Part shown: in pieces, positions 53,234 to 62,518 of the stretch
How positions within the stretch are numbered: the stretch's first letter is position 1
How the letters are laid out: each line of letters opens with the position of its first letter
DNA from: Deltaproteobacteria bacterium
GTDB lineage: Bacteria; Desulfobacterota; JAFDED01
Assembly: GCA_019310535.1 (NCBI GenBank)
Contig: JAFDED010000019.1
Span: 1 to 64,000 of the forward strand
Direction: 5' to 3'
Length of the DNA: 64,000 bases
Translations under genes and position numbers: made by a program
The notes under the pieces: generated by a model
What the model saw: only the letters and a program-made list of their open reading frames with translations
Database searches by the model: none
Told to the model about the DNA's origin: nothing

Positions 53234-55363
53234 GTGAATATCCAGATACAGAGCGCCCTGATCGCGGCCATCGTATTTTTGACTCTGTGTATCACACTGT
53301 TTCTGAAAAACCGTAGAGACAGTATTTACAGGTCGTTTGCGGTGGTATGCGCCAGTCTTTTCATCTGGAAGATATCGCTGTTTTTGCACCTTGTATCGGG
53401 CTTCTCTTTCTTGAGCTATATTGAGAATCTGGGATTCTATCTGTCAATTCCCGCGGCAATTCGCTTTATTTTTAGAGCGTTTCATCAATACGGCCGGGGT
53501 TCTGATCGTATTTTCAAATGTGCATTAATTGTTAGCTGCGCCTCTTTTGTCCTCAAGCTTATCTCCTTCGGCCCGCCTGAAGCATGGAAACTCTGGGGCC
53601 TGGCCTATCCCATGCTGGCTGCATTTGTATGCTTGAGGCTGGTTTTTCCCGCCGTATATGCGTCCGGCAACGCTCTTGAAAAGGCGCGCCTGAACTATCT
53701 TACCATCGGGGTTGTTGTTGCCATGATAGTGGGCGTAACGGATTTTTTCTCCGGGTGGGGACTTTCCGTTCCACCACTGGCTAACACGGCGCTGACCCTT
53801 TACATTTACTTCGTTTTCCTCACCATCATTAACTACCGCCTGCTTGACCTTCAGGAAATAATGGGCAAGGCTCTGGTCTTACTGCTCCTGGTAGTAGCCA
53901 TTGCAGGTGTTTACGGCATCCTCGTGTTCTGGGTGGGTCAAAAGGGACAACTATCCATTTTCAACACATTGGTAGCATCCTTTGTCATCCTGATCCTTCT
54001 GGAACCGCTGCGGACATTTATCGAACGGCTGACTAACGCCATGTTCTTCAAGTATAAAAAGGAATTCATGGCACGGCTCAAAGAATTGAGCAACAGCATT
54101 CGAAGTGCTTTTGAGCTTGATGCGTTGGTACACATCTTATTGGAAGGGTTCCGGCGTACCAATCGCACTGCACGCTGTTCCCTCTACCTTCTGCGAAACG
54201 GACAGAGCGGCGTGTATACCCTCATGGGGGAATTCGCCCTGGAGAGTGATGCACCACCCCTTCCCAAGTGGCTTAACGGGTCTCTCCTGATTCGATACTT
54301 CCAGGAGCGCAACGCCCCTGTCCTGCTGGAAGAACTTCGCCAGCAGATAACCTATGCCTGGGCCGCCGGCCCTGAGAAAGAACTGGAGCGCATCCTGCAC
54401 AGTTTGGACGCAGAAGTTTGCGTCCCGCTGATGGGTAAAGATAATGTGCAGGGGTTCTTGAACTTCAAAAGCGTAAACCCCATGGAAAGCTTTTCTCACG
54501 ATGAAATGGCCATGCTGGGTACAGTGGTCAATCAGGTGGCCGATCGTGTTCAGAACATAGCAATGTATGAGAGAATGAAGCGGAATGAGCAGATGGCGGT
54601 TCTGGGAGAGATGGCCACCGGCCTGGCTCATGAGATTAAGAACCCGCTGGGATCCATCAAGGGGGCTGTTCAAGTTCTCAAGGGAGAAAACGACGACGCC
54701 AGTCAAACGGACATGCTGGAGGTCATCGGAGATGAAGTGGGGCGGCTGGATGCTGTTTTGACCCGTTTTATGAAGTTCGCACGGCCTTTCGAGATTCATT
54801 TCCAGCCTCTCGATATCAACCAGGCGGTTGAAAAGACCGTACGAATGTTCGGGATTCAGTTTGCCTCTCGCGGAATCAATGTGGAGATGGTCTTGGGGCA
54901 CAACATTCCCATCATCCGGGCTGATAGCGATGCACTGCATCAAATCATCGTCAATCTCGTACTTAACGCCGCTGAGGCAATGCCCACGGGCGGGACCATT
55001 CGAGTCTGCACTGGCCGAACAGATATTCTGACGGCCGAAGCCCAGGCCGATGCCGTTACTCTCAGCGTCGAGGACACGGGACACGGGATTCCCGAGGAGG
55101 ACCTGGAGCGGATATTTCAGCCCTTTTTTACCACAAAGGAGAGGGGTATCGGACTAGGGTTGGCCATCACTCAGCGCATCGCCGAAAGACACGGCGGAGA
55201 GATCCGCGCCATCAGCCGCCTGGGCGAGGGAAGCCGTTTCGAAGTAATTCTACCCATCGGCAAGGCTCCTTCGGAATCTAAAACAACCGGGGAACCCACA
55301 CCGGCCGAAGAGCCTTCTCACCTGCCGCGGGCCCAAATCCCGGCCCATGATCTGCCTCGTTGA
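53234..55363 (+). CDS. multi-pass membrane histidine kinase with GAF domain
   Basis: 709 residues. The N-terminal half (about 1-245) has seven or eight hydrophobic segments, a multi-pass sensor module. A GAF-like region follows (about 285-440). The kinase core has phospho-acceptor H466 in GLAHEIKNPLG, the N-box NLVLNAAEAMP, DTGHGIP and ERGIGLGLAIT. A disordered Pro/Glu tail ends the protein. No response regulator is adjacent, so its partner is elsewhere. The layout resembles PrsK-type kinases that control exopolysaccharide genes in some proteobacteria. The start is GTG 53234, with a weak ribosome site. Confidence 0.83.
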   Translation: MNIQIQSALIAAIVFLTLCITLFLKNRRDSIYRSFAVVCASLFIWKISLFLHLVSGFSFLSYIENLGFYLSIPAAIRFIFRAFHQYGRGSDRIFKCALIVSCASFVLKLISFGPPEAWKLWGLAYPMLAAFVCLRLVFPAVYASGNALEKARLNYLTIGVVVAMIVGVTDFFSGWGLSVPPLANTALTLYIYFVFLTIINYRLLDLQEIMGKALVLLLLVVAIAGVYGILVFWVGQKGQLSIFNTLVASFVILILLEPLRTFIERLTNAMFFKYKKEFMARLKELSNSIRSAFELDALVHILLEGFRRTNRTARCSLYLLRNGQSGVYTLMGEFALESDAPPLPKWLNGSLLIRYFQERNAPVLLEELRQQITYAWAAGPEKELERILHSLDAEVCVPLMGKDNVQGFLNFKSVNPMESFSHDEMAMLGTVVNQVADRVQNIAMYERMKRNEQMAVLGEMATGLAHEIKNPLGSIKGAVQVLKGENDDASQTDMLEVIGDEVGRLDAVLTRFMKFARPFEIHFQPLDINQAVEKTVRMFGIQFASRGINVEMVLGHNIPIIRADSDALHQIIVNLVLNAAEAMPTGGTIRVCTGRTDILTAEAQADAVTLSVEDTGHGIPEEDLERIFQPFFTTKERGIGLGLAITQRIAERHGGEIRAISRLGEGSRFEVILPIGKAPSESKTTGEPTPAEEPSHLPRAQIPAHDLPR

Positions 55364-55373
55364 AGAATGTGAC

Positions 55374-55493
55374 GGGATAACGGGATGAAGATTTATTGCA
55401 AAATGCAAATTTAGCAATTAGCATCTCTAATTTATTGAATTGATAGTGTTGAAATGGTCATCGATAATTTTGCAATGATGATCCTGTTATCCC
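55374..55493. mobile_element. 120-bp palindromic element (MITE-like)
   Basis: The two ends are inverted copies: GGGATAAC (55374-55381) with GTTATCCC (55486-55493), then GGAT/ATCC, then ATTGCAAAAT (from about 55395) with ATTTTGCAAT (about 55467-55476). The interior is A/T-rich and non-coding. It separates the histidine kinase from the dehydrogenase. A related end sequence occurs at 52971. The structure is typical of a miniature inverted-repeat element; no transposase is encoded. Confidence 0.65.
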
Positions 55494-55520
55494 ATCAAAT
55501 ATCTCTTTGAAGGAGTTCCC

Positions 55521-56462
55521 ATGGACGTTCTTGTTGTTGGGGCAGGTACGATGGGCCACTCGCTGGCCCAGGTCTTCGCAACCGCAGGGCACCAGGTACG
55601 ACTGACCGATCAGGATCCCGAATGCCTGGAGAGGGCACTGCGCTTCATCCGGGCCAACCTCCAGACCCTTCGTGAAGCAGGGATTGACCCGGGAGAGGAT
55701 GCGGTTGTGCTGGGCCGTATCCGAACATCGACCAGCATCGAGGAGGCCGCTGCGGACGTGGCGCTGGCCATCGAGGCCGTGTTCGAAGATGCGACCGTGA
55801 AGCGGGAAGTCTTCACACTGCTGGATCGCCACTGCCCTCCACACGCCATCCTGGCCAGCAACACCTCTTACCTGAATATCTTCGAAATTGTCGCCACCTC
55901 CCGGCCGGACAAGGTCATCATCGCCCACTGGTATGCCCCGCCCCACATCATCCCTCTGGTGGATGTGGTCAAGGGGCCCGGCACCTCGCGGGATACGGTG
56001 CACCGGGTGGTGGGCTGGCTCAGGGAGATGGGGAAGCACCCGGTGGTTCTCAAAAAGTTTATCCCCGGCTTCATCGTCAACCGGATCCAGCGCGCCATTG
56101 GCAGGGAAGTGCTGTCCCTGCTGGCCAGGGGCGTGTTTGATCCGGAGGAGATCGACGAGGCCGTGCGCTGGAGCCTGGGGATCCGTCTGCCCGTCCTGGG
56201 CGTGGTCCGCCGCATAGACTATGCGGGCGTGGACCTGGCGCGCAATGTCTTGAGGAACCCATCTATCCATCTGGCCGATACCGATGATGATGCGAGAAAT
56301 CTTCTGGAGGAAATGATTGCCGAGGGTCGGCTGGGCGTCAAAAGCGGCCGGGGATTTTTTGACTACTGTGGCCGCGCCCCAGAGGAACTCATGAAAGAGC
56401 GGGACCTGGAGTTATTGAAATGGCTGAGGGTGATGGATGGAGGTGAGAATGATCCAGGATAA
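55521..56462 (+). CDS. 3-hydroxyacyl-CoA dehydrogenase family protein (NAD-dependent)
   Basis: 313 residues, two domains: NAD-binding Rossmann domain (about 1-185, GAGTMG at 7-12) and C-terminal domain (about 186-313). The catalytic His is in IIAHWYAPPH and the SNTS motif is conserved. It oxidises a 3-hydroxyacyl-CoA or a related hydroxy acid. The length without a fused hydratase is typical of the short form. An AAGGAG site precedes ATG 55521. Confidence 0.88.
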   Translation: MDVLVVGAGTMGHSLAQVFATAGHQVRLTDQDPECLERALRFIRANLQTLREAGIDPGEDAVVLGRIRTSTSIEEAAADVALAIEAVFEDATVKREVFTLLDRHCPPHAILASNTSYLNIFEIVATSRPDKVIIAHWYAPPHIIPLVDVVKGPGTSRDTVHRVVGWLREMGKHPVVLKKFIPGFIVNRIQRAIGREVLSLLARGVFDPEEIDEAVRWSLGIRLPVLGVVRRIDYAGVDLARNVLRNPSIHLADTDDDARNLLEEMIAEGRLGVKSGRGFFDYCGRAPEELMKERDLELLKWLRVMDGGENDPG

Positions 56463-56530
56463 TTCATTGCTTCCTTTGTGAATAGAACGCAGAATGAATT
56501 AAATGTTCTCAAAAAGTTTTAAACACAAAG

Positions 56531-57244
56531 TTATTTTTCACAGGCCCCTGCTGTGGCGATTATGATTCGCACGATATCACCTTTTACATCTATCACCCGC
56601 CGGATTCGGAGCCCGGCACTCTGCACATTCTCCAGGGTTTTCCGGTTGATGTTGTCGCCCAGGATCCGAATCACCAGGGGATTCAAGAAATCGAAGAGCT
56701 TCCCCAGCCATAGGCTTTGTGGTTGCATGTGCTCCAGCATAACAATGACGCCGCCGGGCCGCACGACGCGTCCCACCTCACATAATCCCTGTACAGGGTC
56801 GGGGACCGAGCAGAACGTGAAGGTAGCCAATGCCTGGTCAAACGTGCCCGAGGCGAAGGGAAGCGCCTGCACATCGGCCATCATCAACTGTATTTCGCCA
56901 TGATGGTGCCGGTCGACTCTCCGCCTGGCCCGTAGCAGCATTTTCCGGCTGATATCAACAGCAGACACTGTAGTTCCCGGAGGATACAGCGGCATGTTTT
57001 TCCCCGTACCCACGCCCACTTCCAGCAGCCGCCCATTACCCAGCTCGGAAAGTGCCCGCTTTCTCCATGCACCCATGAACAACCGTTCCATGGGCCACTC
57101 CATGAGATCAAAGATCGGGGCGATCCGGTCGAACCGCTGTCGGGTTTTCCTGTTAAGGGAGGGCATGTAATTCTTCATGTCATTCAACTTTGACACATCC
57201 CGCACAACATTTGGAAAAGCACCCGTTCTCCTTCCTGCGGACAT
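56531..57244 (-). CDS. class I SAM-dependent methyltransferase, UbiE/PmtA-like
   Basis: 237 residues. The AdoMet motif LEVGVGTGKN and the downstream DVQALPFASGTFD and VVRPGG motifs place it in the Methyltransf_11/UbiE group, which methylates quinone or phospholipid head groups. It starts 16 bp after the P-type ATPase gene and is probably co-transcribed with it, although no functional link is evident. An alternative start lies at 57178. Confidence 0.83.
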   Translation of the reverse strand: MSAGRRTGAFPNVVRDVSKLNDMKNYMPSLNRKTRQRFDRIAPIFDLMEWPMERLFMGAWRKRALSELGNGRLLEVGVGTGKNMPLYPPGTTVSAVDISRKMLLRARRRVDRHHHGEIQLMMADVQALPFASGTFDQALATFTFCSVPDPVQGLCEVGRVVRPGGVIVMLEHMQPQSLWLGKLFDFLNPLVIRILGDNINRKTLENVQSAGLRIRRVIDVKGDIVRIIIATAGACEK

Positions 57245-57260
57245 TCATGTTTATTGAGAA

Positions 57261-59612
57261 TTAACCGGAAGAAGTGGGGTGTTCTCTAAAAAGCCTCAGA
57301 CCATTGAAAATGACCAGCAGGGATGTGCCCATGTCCGCTGCAACAGCCATCCACAACGTGGCCAAACCACCCACCGCCATTATAAGGAAGATCAGTTTGA
57401 TTCCAATTGCAACGGTGATGTTTGCCTTGATTGTCCGAAGCGCCCGTCGCCCCAAAAGGATGGCCCATGCCAGTAGAGAAAGGTCGTCTCCCATCAGGGC
57501 CACATCCGCTGTCTCCAGCGCCTGATCCGTTCCTGCAGCGCCCATGGCAATCCCTATAGTGGCCGAAGCCAGGGCCGGCGCGTCATTCACACCATCACCA
57601 ACCATAGCCACCACTGGATATCGGGTGCGAAGAGCCTGAATGGCCTCCATTTTTTTCTGAGGGAGCAACTCCGAACTCACCTCGTCCACTCCAACCTTTT
57701 CAGCAACGACCTGGGCGGTGATGCGGTTATCCCCGGTGAGCATTATTACCATCTCCACCCCCACCTCTCTGAGAGCCGTTATTGCTGTCCGGCTCTGGCT
57801 CCGAATGGCGTCAGCCATGGTGATGATGCCAGTGATGCCATGTTCACACCCCACCACAACAACCTGCTGTCCTTGCTTTTCCAGGGACTCGATGACCTGT
57901 TCCGCTTGTGGCGTACAAAATTTCATTTCATCGAAAAACCGATGCGAACCGACGGCGTACTCATGGCCATTGATTTTTGCTATCGCTCCTTTTCCGGGGA
58001 TCGATCGAAAGTCCAGCACCTCCAGGGAGGGCAATCCTTCTTCACAGGCCTTCTCAACTATAGCGGCTGCCAGGGGGTGCTCTGACCGACTTTCAATTGC
58101 GGCAGCTATAGTTAATAGTTCATTTTTACTCCTCTGATTCAGGGATATCACGTCCACAACACGGGGCTTGCCAAGGGTAAGCGTCCCTGTCTTATCCAGG
58201 GCGACGGCCCGTACCTTTCCAAGATTCTCCAGATGAACACCTCCCTTGATCAGCACCCCCCTGCTGGCAGCCGCGGCCAACCCCGAAACAACGGTAACGG
58301 GAGTGGAAATCACCAGTGCACAGGGGCAAGAGATCACCAAAAGCACCAGTGCCCGATAAAACCAATCCACAAAGGGCTGGCCCAGAAGAAGGGGCGGCAA
58401 TACCATCACCAGCCCGGCAAGCACGATAACAGTCGGCGTGTAAACCAGGGCGAATCGATCCACAAAGGAATGGCTGGGGGCTTTTTGCGACTGCGCTTCT
58501 TCAACCATGTGAATGATTCGCGCAAGGGTTGTGTCAGACGCTCTGTGGGTCGTCTTGACCTCCAGGGCGCCGTTTCCGTTTATGGAGCCTGCGAAGACCT
58601 CATCACCGGCAGACTTCTCCACCAGGGCCGATTCTCCCGTGATGGGGGATTGATCCACGAATGATCTACCGGAAGTGATAATACCGTCCAGCGAAATGCG
58701 TTCACCCGGGCGAACGATGATAAGCTCGTCGATTCCTACCTCATCAACGGGCACTATGTTTTCCTTCCCATCCCTTCGCACCATTGCCTGGCTTGGACTT
58801 AATTGCATCAGGGTACGTATGGAGCGACGTGCTCGATCAAGGCTGTAGGACTCCAGAAGCTGTGCCACGGAAAAAAGAAAGACCACCATGGCCCCTTCAA
58901 GCCATTCCCCGATGATGGCAGCCCCGATGACCGCCACTGTCATCAGGGCGTTCATATCCAGACGCATGTTGACGATGGCGATTAAACCTCTTCTGGCAAG
59001 GGCTGCTCCACCGACCGCCATGGCAGCTACATATAAAGGCATTGCACCGGATTCGCCCATCCCTGCCAGCCACTGAAGCCCCATACCGGTGACCAGCAGT
59101 ACGCCCGACAAGGCTGCACTGAAGAAACCTTTATGTCGCATCCAGAGGCTCTTGGCGTCGGCCGGCTCTTTTCCGCGGACACTGACTTTCATCCCGGTGG
59201 ATTCGATGGCCCGAATGAGCCGGGAAATGACAACCAATCCGGGGTCGAACACAATCCGGACATCCTGGGAGACAAGTCGGAAGGACACCTCTCGGACCCC
59301 CTCGATTCCGGCCAACGCCTTTTTAACTATCGTGGACTCATCACCGCAGCACATACCCTCCACATGGAAAAGGACCGATGCATAATCTTCAGGGATAATT
59401 CTATAGCCAATGTCATTGACTTTGTTCCCGATGACTTTTTCGGATGTACGCTCAGGATCGAATTCCACACGTATTTTTTGCCCCAGAAAATCCACATGAA
59501 CGTTGCGTACACCATCGACCTCAGCCACCGCTTTTTCAACTTTCGATGCGCAATCGGGGCAATCCATAGCGTTGAGGTTCAGTGTGCAAACGTTCGCTTT
59601 CTCCTTGCTCAT
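57261..59612 (-). CDS. zntA: heavy-metal P-type ATPase, Zn/Cd/Pb type
   Basis: 783 residues. Two N-terminal heavy-metal-associated domains: the first has MDCPDC, the second reads GMCCGDES and lacks the CxxC spacing. The membrane metal-site motif CPC is in VISCPCALVIST, the phosphorylation motif is DKTGTLTLG, the HP motif is SEHPLAAA, and the hinge is MVGDGVNDAPAL. The Asp in the last helix (ADMGTSLLV) points to the zinc/cadmium/lead group rather than copper. It pumps divalent metal out of the cytoplasm. It is co-transcribed with the ArsR-type repressor upstream. Confidence 0.88.
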   Translation of the reverse strand: MSKEKANVCTLNLNAMDCPDCASKVEKAVAEVDGVRNVHVDFLGQKIRVEFDPERTSEKVIGNKVNDIGYRIIPEDYASVLFHVEGMCCGDESTIVKKALAGIEGVREVSFRLVSQDVRIVFDPGLVVISRLIRAIESTGMKVSVRGKEPADAKSLWMRHKGFFSAALSGVLLVTGMGLQWLAGMGESGAMPLYVAAMAVGGAALARRGLIAIVNMRLDMNALMTVAVIGAAIIGEWLEGAMVVFLFSVAQLLESYSLDRARRSIRTLMQLSPSQAMVRRDGKENIVPVDEVGIDELIIVRPGERISLDGIITSGRSFVDQSPITGESALVEKSAGDEVFAGSINGNGALEVKTTHRASDTTLARIIHMVEEAQSQKAPSHSFVDRFALVYTPTVIVLAGLVMVLPPLLLGQPFVDWFYRALVLLVISCPCALVISTPVTVVSGLAAAASRGVLIKGGVHLENLGKVRAVALDKTGTLTLGKPRVVDVISLNQRSKNELLTIAAAIESRSEHPLAAAIVEKACEEGLPSLEVLDFRSIPGKGAIAKINGHEYAVGSHRFFDEMKFCTPQAEQVIESLEKQGQQVVVVGCEHGITGIITMADAIRSQSRTAITALREVGVEMVIMLTGDNRITAQVVAEKVGVDEVSSELLPQKKMEAIQALRTRYPVVAMVGDGVNDAPALASATIGIAMGAAGTDQALETADVALMGDDLSLLAWAILLGRRALRTIKANITVAIGIKLIFLIMAVGGLATLWMAVAADMGTSLLVIFNGLRLFREHPTSSG

Positions 59613-59687
59613 CTTTCACCACCCTTGAAAGTTCAAAAAACTAAACGCCATGACCAGACATGCGCGACCTGTATCCGAATCGGATGA

Positions 59688-60047
59688 TCATTCCATTACG
59701 TGCTCGAGACTTTCGCTGAAAAGCCTCCTTATATGCTCATCGACAAGGGAATAGAACACCTTTCTCCCTCTTTTTATCCCTTTGACGATCTTGAGATTGC
59801 GCAGCACCCTGAGTTGATGGGATACGGCCGATTGTGAGATGTCCAGCTTAGAAGAAAGATCACAAACACACAGATCTTCCCGGCTCAGGGTGTGCACCAC
59901 CTTTACACGCGTTGGGTCGCCTAAAACCTTGAAAGTTTCGGCCAGTTCCTGTGCAATCCTGTCCGATAATATGCCATGTACAAACGGGTTCACCTCTGTA
60001 TCAGTATGCAAGAGCTTTTCGTGGACGTCAGGTTGAAATGTCATCAT
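59688..60047 (-). CDS. ArsR/SmtB-family metal-responsive repressor
   Basis: 119 residues with a winged helix-turn-helix (about 62-90). Two metal sites of the family are visible: CVC (C60, C62) in DLCVCDL for the alpha-3 site, and D103-H105-H116-E119 (DxHx10HxxE) for the alpha-5 site used by SmtB and CzrA. Both sites are complete at motif level, which would suit zinc with lead or cadmium. It represses its own operon and the ATPase until metal binds. Its operator overlaps the promoter at 60086-60114. Confidence 0.9.
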   Translation of the reverse strand: MMTFQPDVHEKLLHTDTEVNPFVHGILSDRIAQELAETFKVLGDPTRVKVVHTLSREDLCVCDLSSKLDISQSAVSHQLRVLRNLKIVKGIKRGRKVFYSLVDEHIRRLFSESLEHVME

Positions 60048-60071
60048 AGTCTCTTTTTAAAAAATCATCTG

Positions 60072-60097
60072 AATATATGAACATGTATTTAAATATT
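60072..60097 (-). promoter_or_regulatory. SmtB/ArsR-type operator, 12-2-12 imperfect inverted repeat
   Basis: AATATATGAACA (60072-60083), a TG spacer (60084-60085) and TATTTAAATATT (60086-60097). The second arm matches the reverse complement of the first at 9 of 12 positions. The 12-2-12 layout and the TATGAACA half-site are typical of SmtB, CadC and CzrA operators. It overlaps the -10 hexamer. Confidence 0.7.
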
Positions 60098-60114
60098 AAT
60101 TCTACAATTGTCAA
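60086..60114 (-). promoter_or_regulatory. sigma-70 promoter for the ArsR-ATPase operon
   Basis: On the minus strand: perfect -35 TTGACA (60109-60114), 17-bp spacer, -10 TAAATA (60086-60091). The leader to ATG 60047 is about 30 nt. Repressor bound at 60072-60097 would cover the -10 and the transcription start. Confidence 0.6.
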
Positions 60115-60384
60115 GATGGGATTACCGCTTTCCATCAATCTGACAGTGGAAAATTTAATGGACAGGAGAGGGGCGGATGAGGGGCAATGAATCGGGGTGC
60201 TGCCGGTTGTTGCATCCGGCAAAGGTTCAACCCCATTCTCGGACAGTGAACTGTTCATGATCGAGGATGGGAAAGGATGATACGTCTTATCAAATGCTTG
60301 GGATTGGGAACATGGGGAAAGAAATGTGCCGGGAAAAGGCATGTGAAATTAAGTGAAGCATTATTCAAACATATGGATAGTAGA

Positions 60385-60852
60385 TTAAACAATAACTTTC
60401 ACGCGCTCTCCCAACTGGCGCAACCTTCTGCTCAGGATCCACGCGATTTCTTTCAGCAGTTTTGCGCCAATGGCCGGATGGCTCCGAATGATCTCCTCCA
60501 GTTGGTCCTTTTTCAATATGAGCAATTCAGTATTTTCCATGGTATAAACCGAGGACGAGCGGTGCTGCTCTTCAATTACTGCCATCTCTCCGATCACGGA
60601 ACCCTTGCTCATGTAAGCCATGATAAGGTGTTTGCCAGGAAAGGTGGTGGATTTTTGAACCTCTAATTTCCCGGATATGATGATGCCCATCCAGTCCCCG
60701 AACTCTCCTTCCTGGAAAATGTAAGTGCCCGCTGGAAAGGACAACAGATCGAAATACGGGCAGACGAGCCCAAATTCCTCATCGGTCATTGTGTGGAATA
60801 ATCTAATCCGGGGACTTAGATTACAGATGACATCCTTGATTGTTTGTTCCAT
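60385..60852 (-). CDS. cyclic nucleotide-binding domain protein (second)
   Basis: 155 residues, a stand-alone cNMP-binding domain with the phosphate-binding cassette IGEMAVIEEQHRSSSV containing the expected Glu and Arg. No HTH is present. Like 3447-3929 it lacks an output domain and would act by protein contact. It lies on the same strand as, and after, the Mla genes. It shares the likely second messenger with the cyclase at 6157-7284, but position alone does not prove a link. Confidence 0.8.
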   Translation of the reverse strand: MEQTIKDVICNLSPRIRLFHTMTDEEFGLVCPYFDLLSFPAGTYIFQEGEFGDWMGIIISGKLEVQKSTTFPGKHLIMAYMSKGSVIGEMAVIEEQHRSSSVYTMENTELLILKKDQLEEIIRSHPAIGAKLLKEIAWILSRRLRQLGERVKVIV

Positions 60853-60904
60853 CCCCTAATGATCCTTAATTCACCGGAAACTTAAAACCCGTGAGGCCCA
60901 TGAG

Positions 60905-61528
60905 TTATCGAGCTGCATTCATTTTTTTAATTTTGGTCTTCAACCGGGCTCTGAGCCCTTTATAGGATTCTTTGAGCATTATCTGTTTGAACTGAGAGCG
61001 ATAATTATTAACCAGGCTCACACCCTCAATCACCACGTCATAGACCTTCCAGTCTTTCCCCACACTCATGCATCGATAATAGATCGGAATTTCGGCGCTG
61101 GGAGTGACGATGATGGTGCGCACTTCCGCCCGCCCCGGCCCGATGGACCCTTCAGGTTTATAAACGACCTTTTCATTTTTGTATTTTTCAATCCTCTTGA
61201 TGTATGTGTTTTGTAGAAACTGGGCGAAAAGATCTGTGAACTCGTCCCTTTCTCCTTCCTTTAGCTCTCTCCAATGGCGACCCAGTGATCTTCTGGCCAT
61301 CTCGGCAAAGTCGAAGCGCGTCTGAATAATCTTCATGATCTCCGACCGCCGTTTCTCTTTGTTTTCGCTTTTTTTCAACGTTGGATCTTTCAGCACGTTC
61401 AGTAATTGCGTGATCGACTGGCGGGCGGCCTGTGTTGCGGCGCCCTGTTGGGCGGCAAGGGCCGATGCGACCCAGACCATTCCCACTACCATGGATATGC
61501 GCAAAGAAAAACATCTGCTGTTTATCAT
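60905..61528 (-). CDS. mlaC: MlaC-type periplasmic phospholipid shuttle
   Basis: 207 residues. The signal peptide ends near residue 26 (ASALA then AQQG). The Ttg2/MlaC domain is recognised from the FDFAEMARRSLGRHWRELK and DWKVYDVVIEGVSLV segments. It carries phospholipids between the outer-membrane MlaA complex and the inner-membrane MlaFED complex to preserve lipid asymmetry. It follows mlaA by 42 bp. Confidence 0.88.
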   Translation of the reverse strand: MINSRCFSLRISMVVGMVWVASALAAQQGAATQAARQSITQLLNVLKDPTLKKSENKEKRRSEIMKIIQTRFDFAEMARRSLGRHWRELKEGERDEFTDLFAQFLQNTYIKRIEKYKNEKVVYKPEGSIGPGRAEVRTIIVTPSAEIPIYYRCMSVGKDWKVYDVVIEGVSLVNNYRSQFKQIMLKESYKGLRARLKTKIKKMNAAR

Positions 61529-61570
61529 CAGTTCCTCCCGCCGATGGCATTTAATTTTTGCTCTTCCGCT

Positions 61571-62293
61571 TTACTCCTTGATTTTGTTCTTGCGGTATTG
61601 GTGATAGGCGTCCCTTAGGGCTATGTAAGGATCGATGGCGGCATCCTTGAAATCTTCATAATCTCCCAGAGTAAGGGAGGTTTCGTTGACTCGATCGTAG
61701 GATCTAACGCCGATATTGGCCGGAATGGAAGCGACCAGATAGTTTAATGGGTCGAGAAAAAGATCGCCGACAAAGCCGACAGTGTCGCGGAGGCTGGATG
61801 GCCCTAAAATGGGCCAATTGATATAAAAGGCCGGCCCTGCGCCGTAGAATCCCAGGGTTTGTCCAAAATCCTCCTCCTGTTTCTCAATGTTCAATCCTTC
61901 TTTTGCCGGATCAAAAAGACCTCCCATGCCAAGGGTTGTATTCATCACAAGACGCACTATCTCGGTTCCGACGCCCTTGAAGTTGGCCTGAAGCAGGCAA
62001 TTGACCAGCCGAATAGGGGTGGCCAAATTAGAAAAAAAGTTACGCACACCAATCCTTGCAGGCTGAGGAACGATCGTCTTATAGCCGGTTGCCACAGGTT
62101 TGAGGACCCAGAAATAGAGCTTGTCGTTAAAATCAAAAAAAGCTCGATTCATTGACTCCAGAGGGTCTGCTATGGCTTCTTCAACCTCTCCCGGTGCTGG
62201 AAGCTCAGCAAATCTTGTCTCGGCAGAGCAGATCCCGGGGAAAGCTGCGAGCATAAACGCAAAAAGTATAGATATCCCTCGCGTGCTCCTCAT
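61571..62293 (-). CDS. mlaA: MlaA/VacJ-type outer-membrane phospholipid transport protein
   Basis: 241 residues from ATG 62293 (AAAGGAG upstream); the longer frame to 62386 is unsupported. The VacJ domain is evident (DPLESMNRAFFDFNDK, GLFDPA, GPSSLRDTVGFVGD). The signal peptide ends ICSA then E, and the only Cys near the end is preceded by PGI, which is not a normal lipobox, so this copy may be a soluble or non-lipidated MlaA rather than a lipoprotein as in E. coli. It moves surface-exposed phospholipid to MlaC. Confidence 0.88.
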   Translation of the reverse strand: MRSTRGISILFAFMLAAFPGICSAETRFAELPAPGEVEEAIADPLESMNRAFFDFNDKLYFWVLKPVATGYKTIVPQPARIGVRNFFSNLATPIRLVNCLLQANFKGVGTEIVRLVMNTTLGMGGLFDPAKEGLNIEKQEEDFGQTLGFYGAGPAFYINWPILGPSSLRDTVGFVGDLFLDPLNYLVASIPANIGVRSYDRVNETSLTLGDYEDFKDAAIDPYIALRDAYHQYRKNKIKE

Positions 62294-62518
62294 GACCTGA
62301 TCTCCTTTCTGTTTATTGCCTTTATTGCCGATTCTTAACTGCATCTTCTTTCTAACTCGTGAATTGCTTGCTCTGCACCATGTCATGAATCAGTTGGTCA
62401 ATCAATGCATCGAAAGATTTGGGTTCAGGCGACCATGTCGCTCATTTTCCCCTCGCTGATCTCAAATTGATATCGTTATCTTCATTGCCCCTTATCGACT
62501 CGTTTAATCGGAGGGCTA

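Larger units (their letters stand above)
60048..60384. other. intergenic region, 337 bp
   Basis: It holds the ArsR promoter and operator, a hairpin TGCCGG/CCGGCA (60201-60221), and the downstream end of the cyclic-nucleotide-binding gene. The + strand frame at 60277-60666 is antisense to that gene and is not supported. Confidence 0.5.

Noticed and set aside
55458-56270. 270-codon open frame on -
   Set aside because: Antisense to the 3-hydroxyacyl-CoA dehydrogenase, which has conserved NAD and catalytic motifs.
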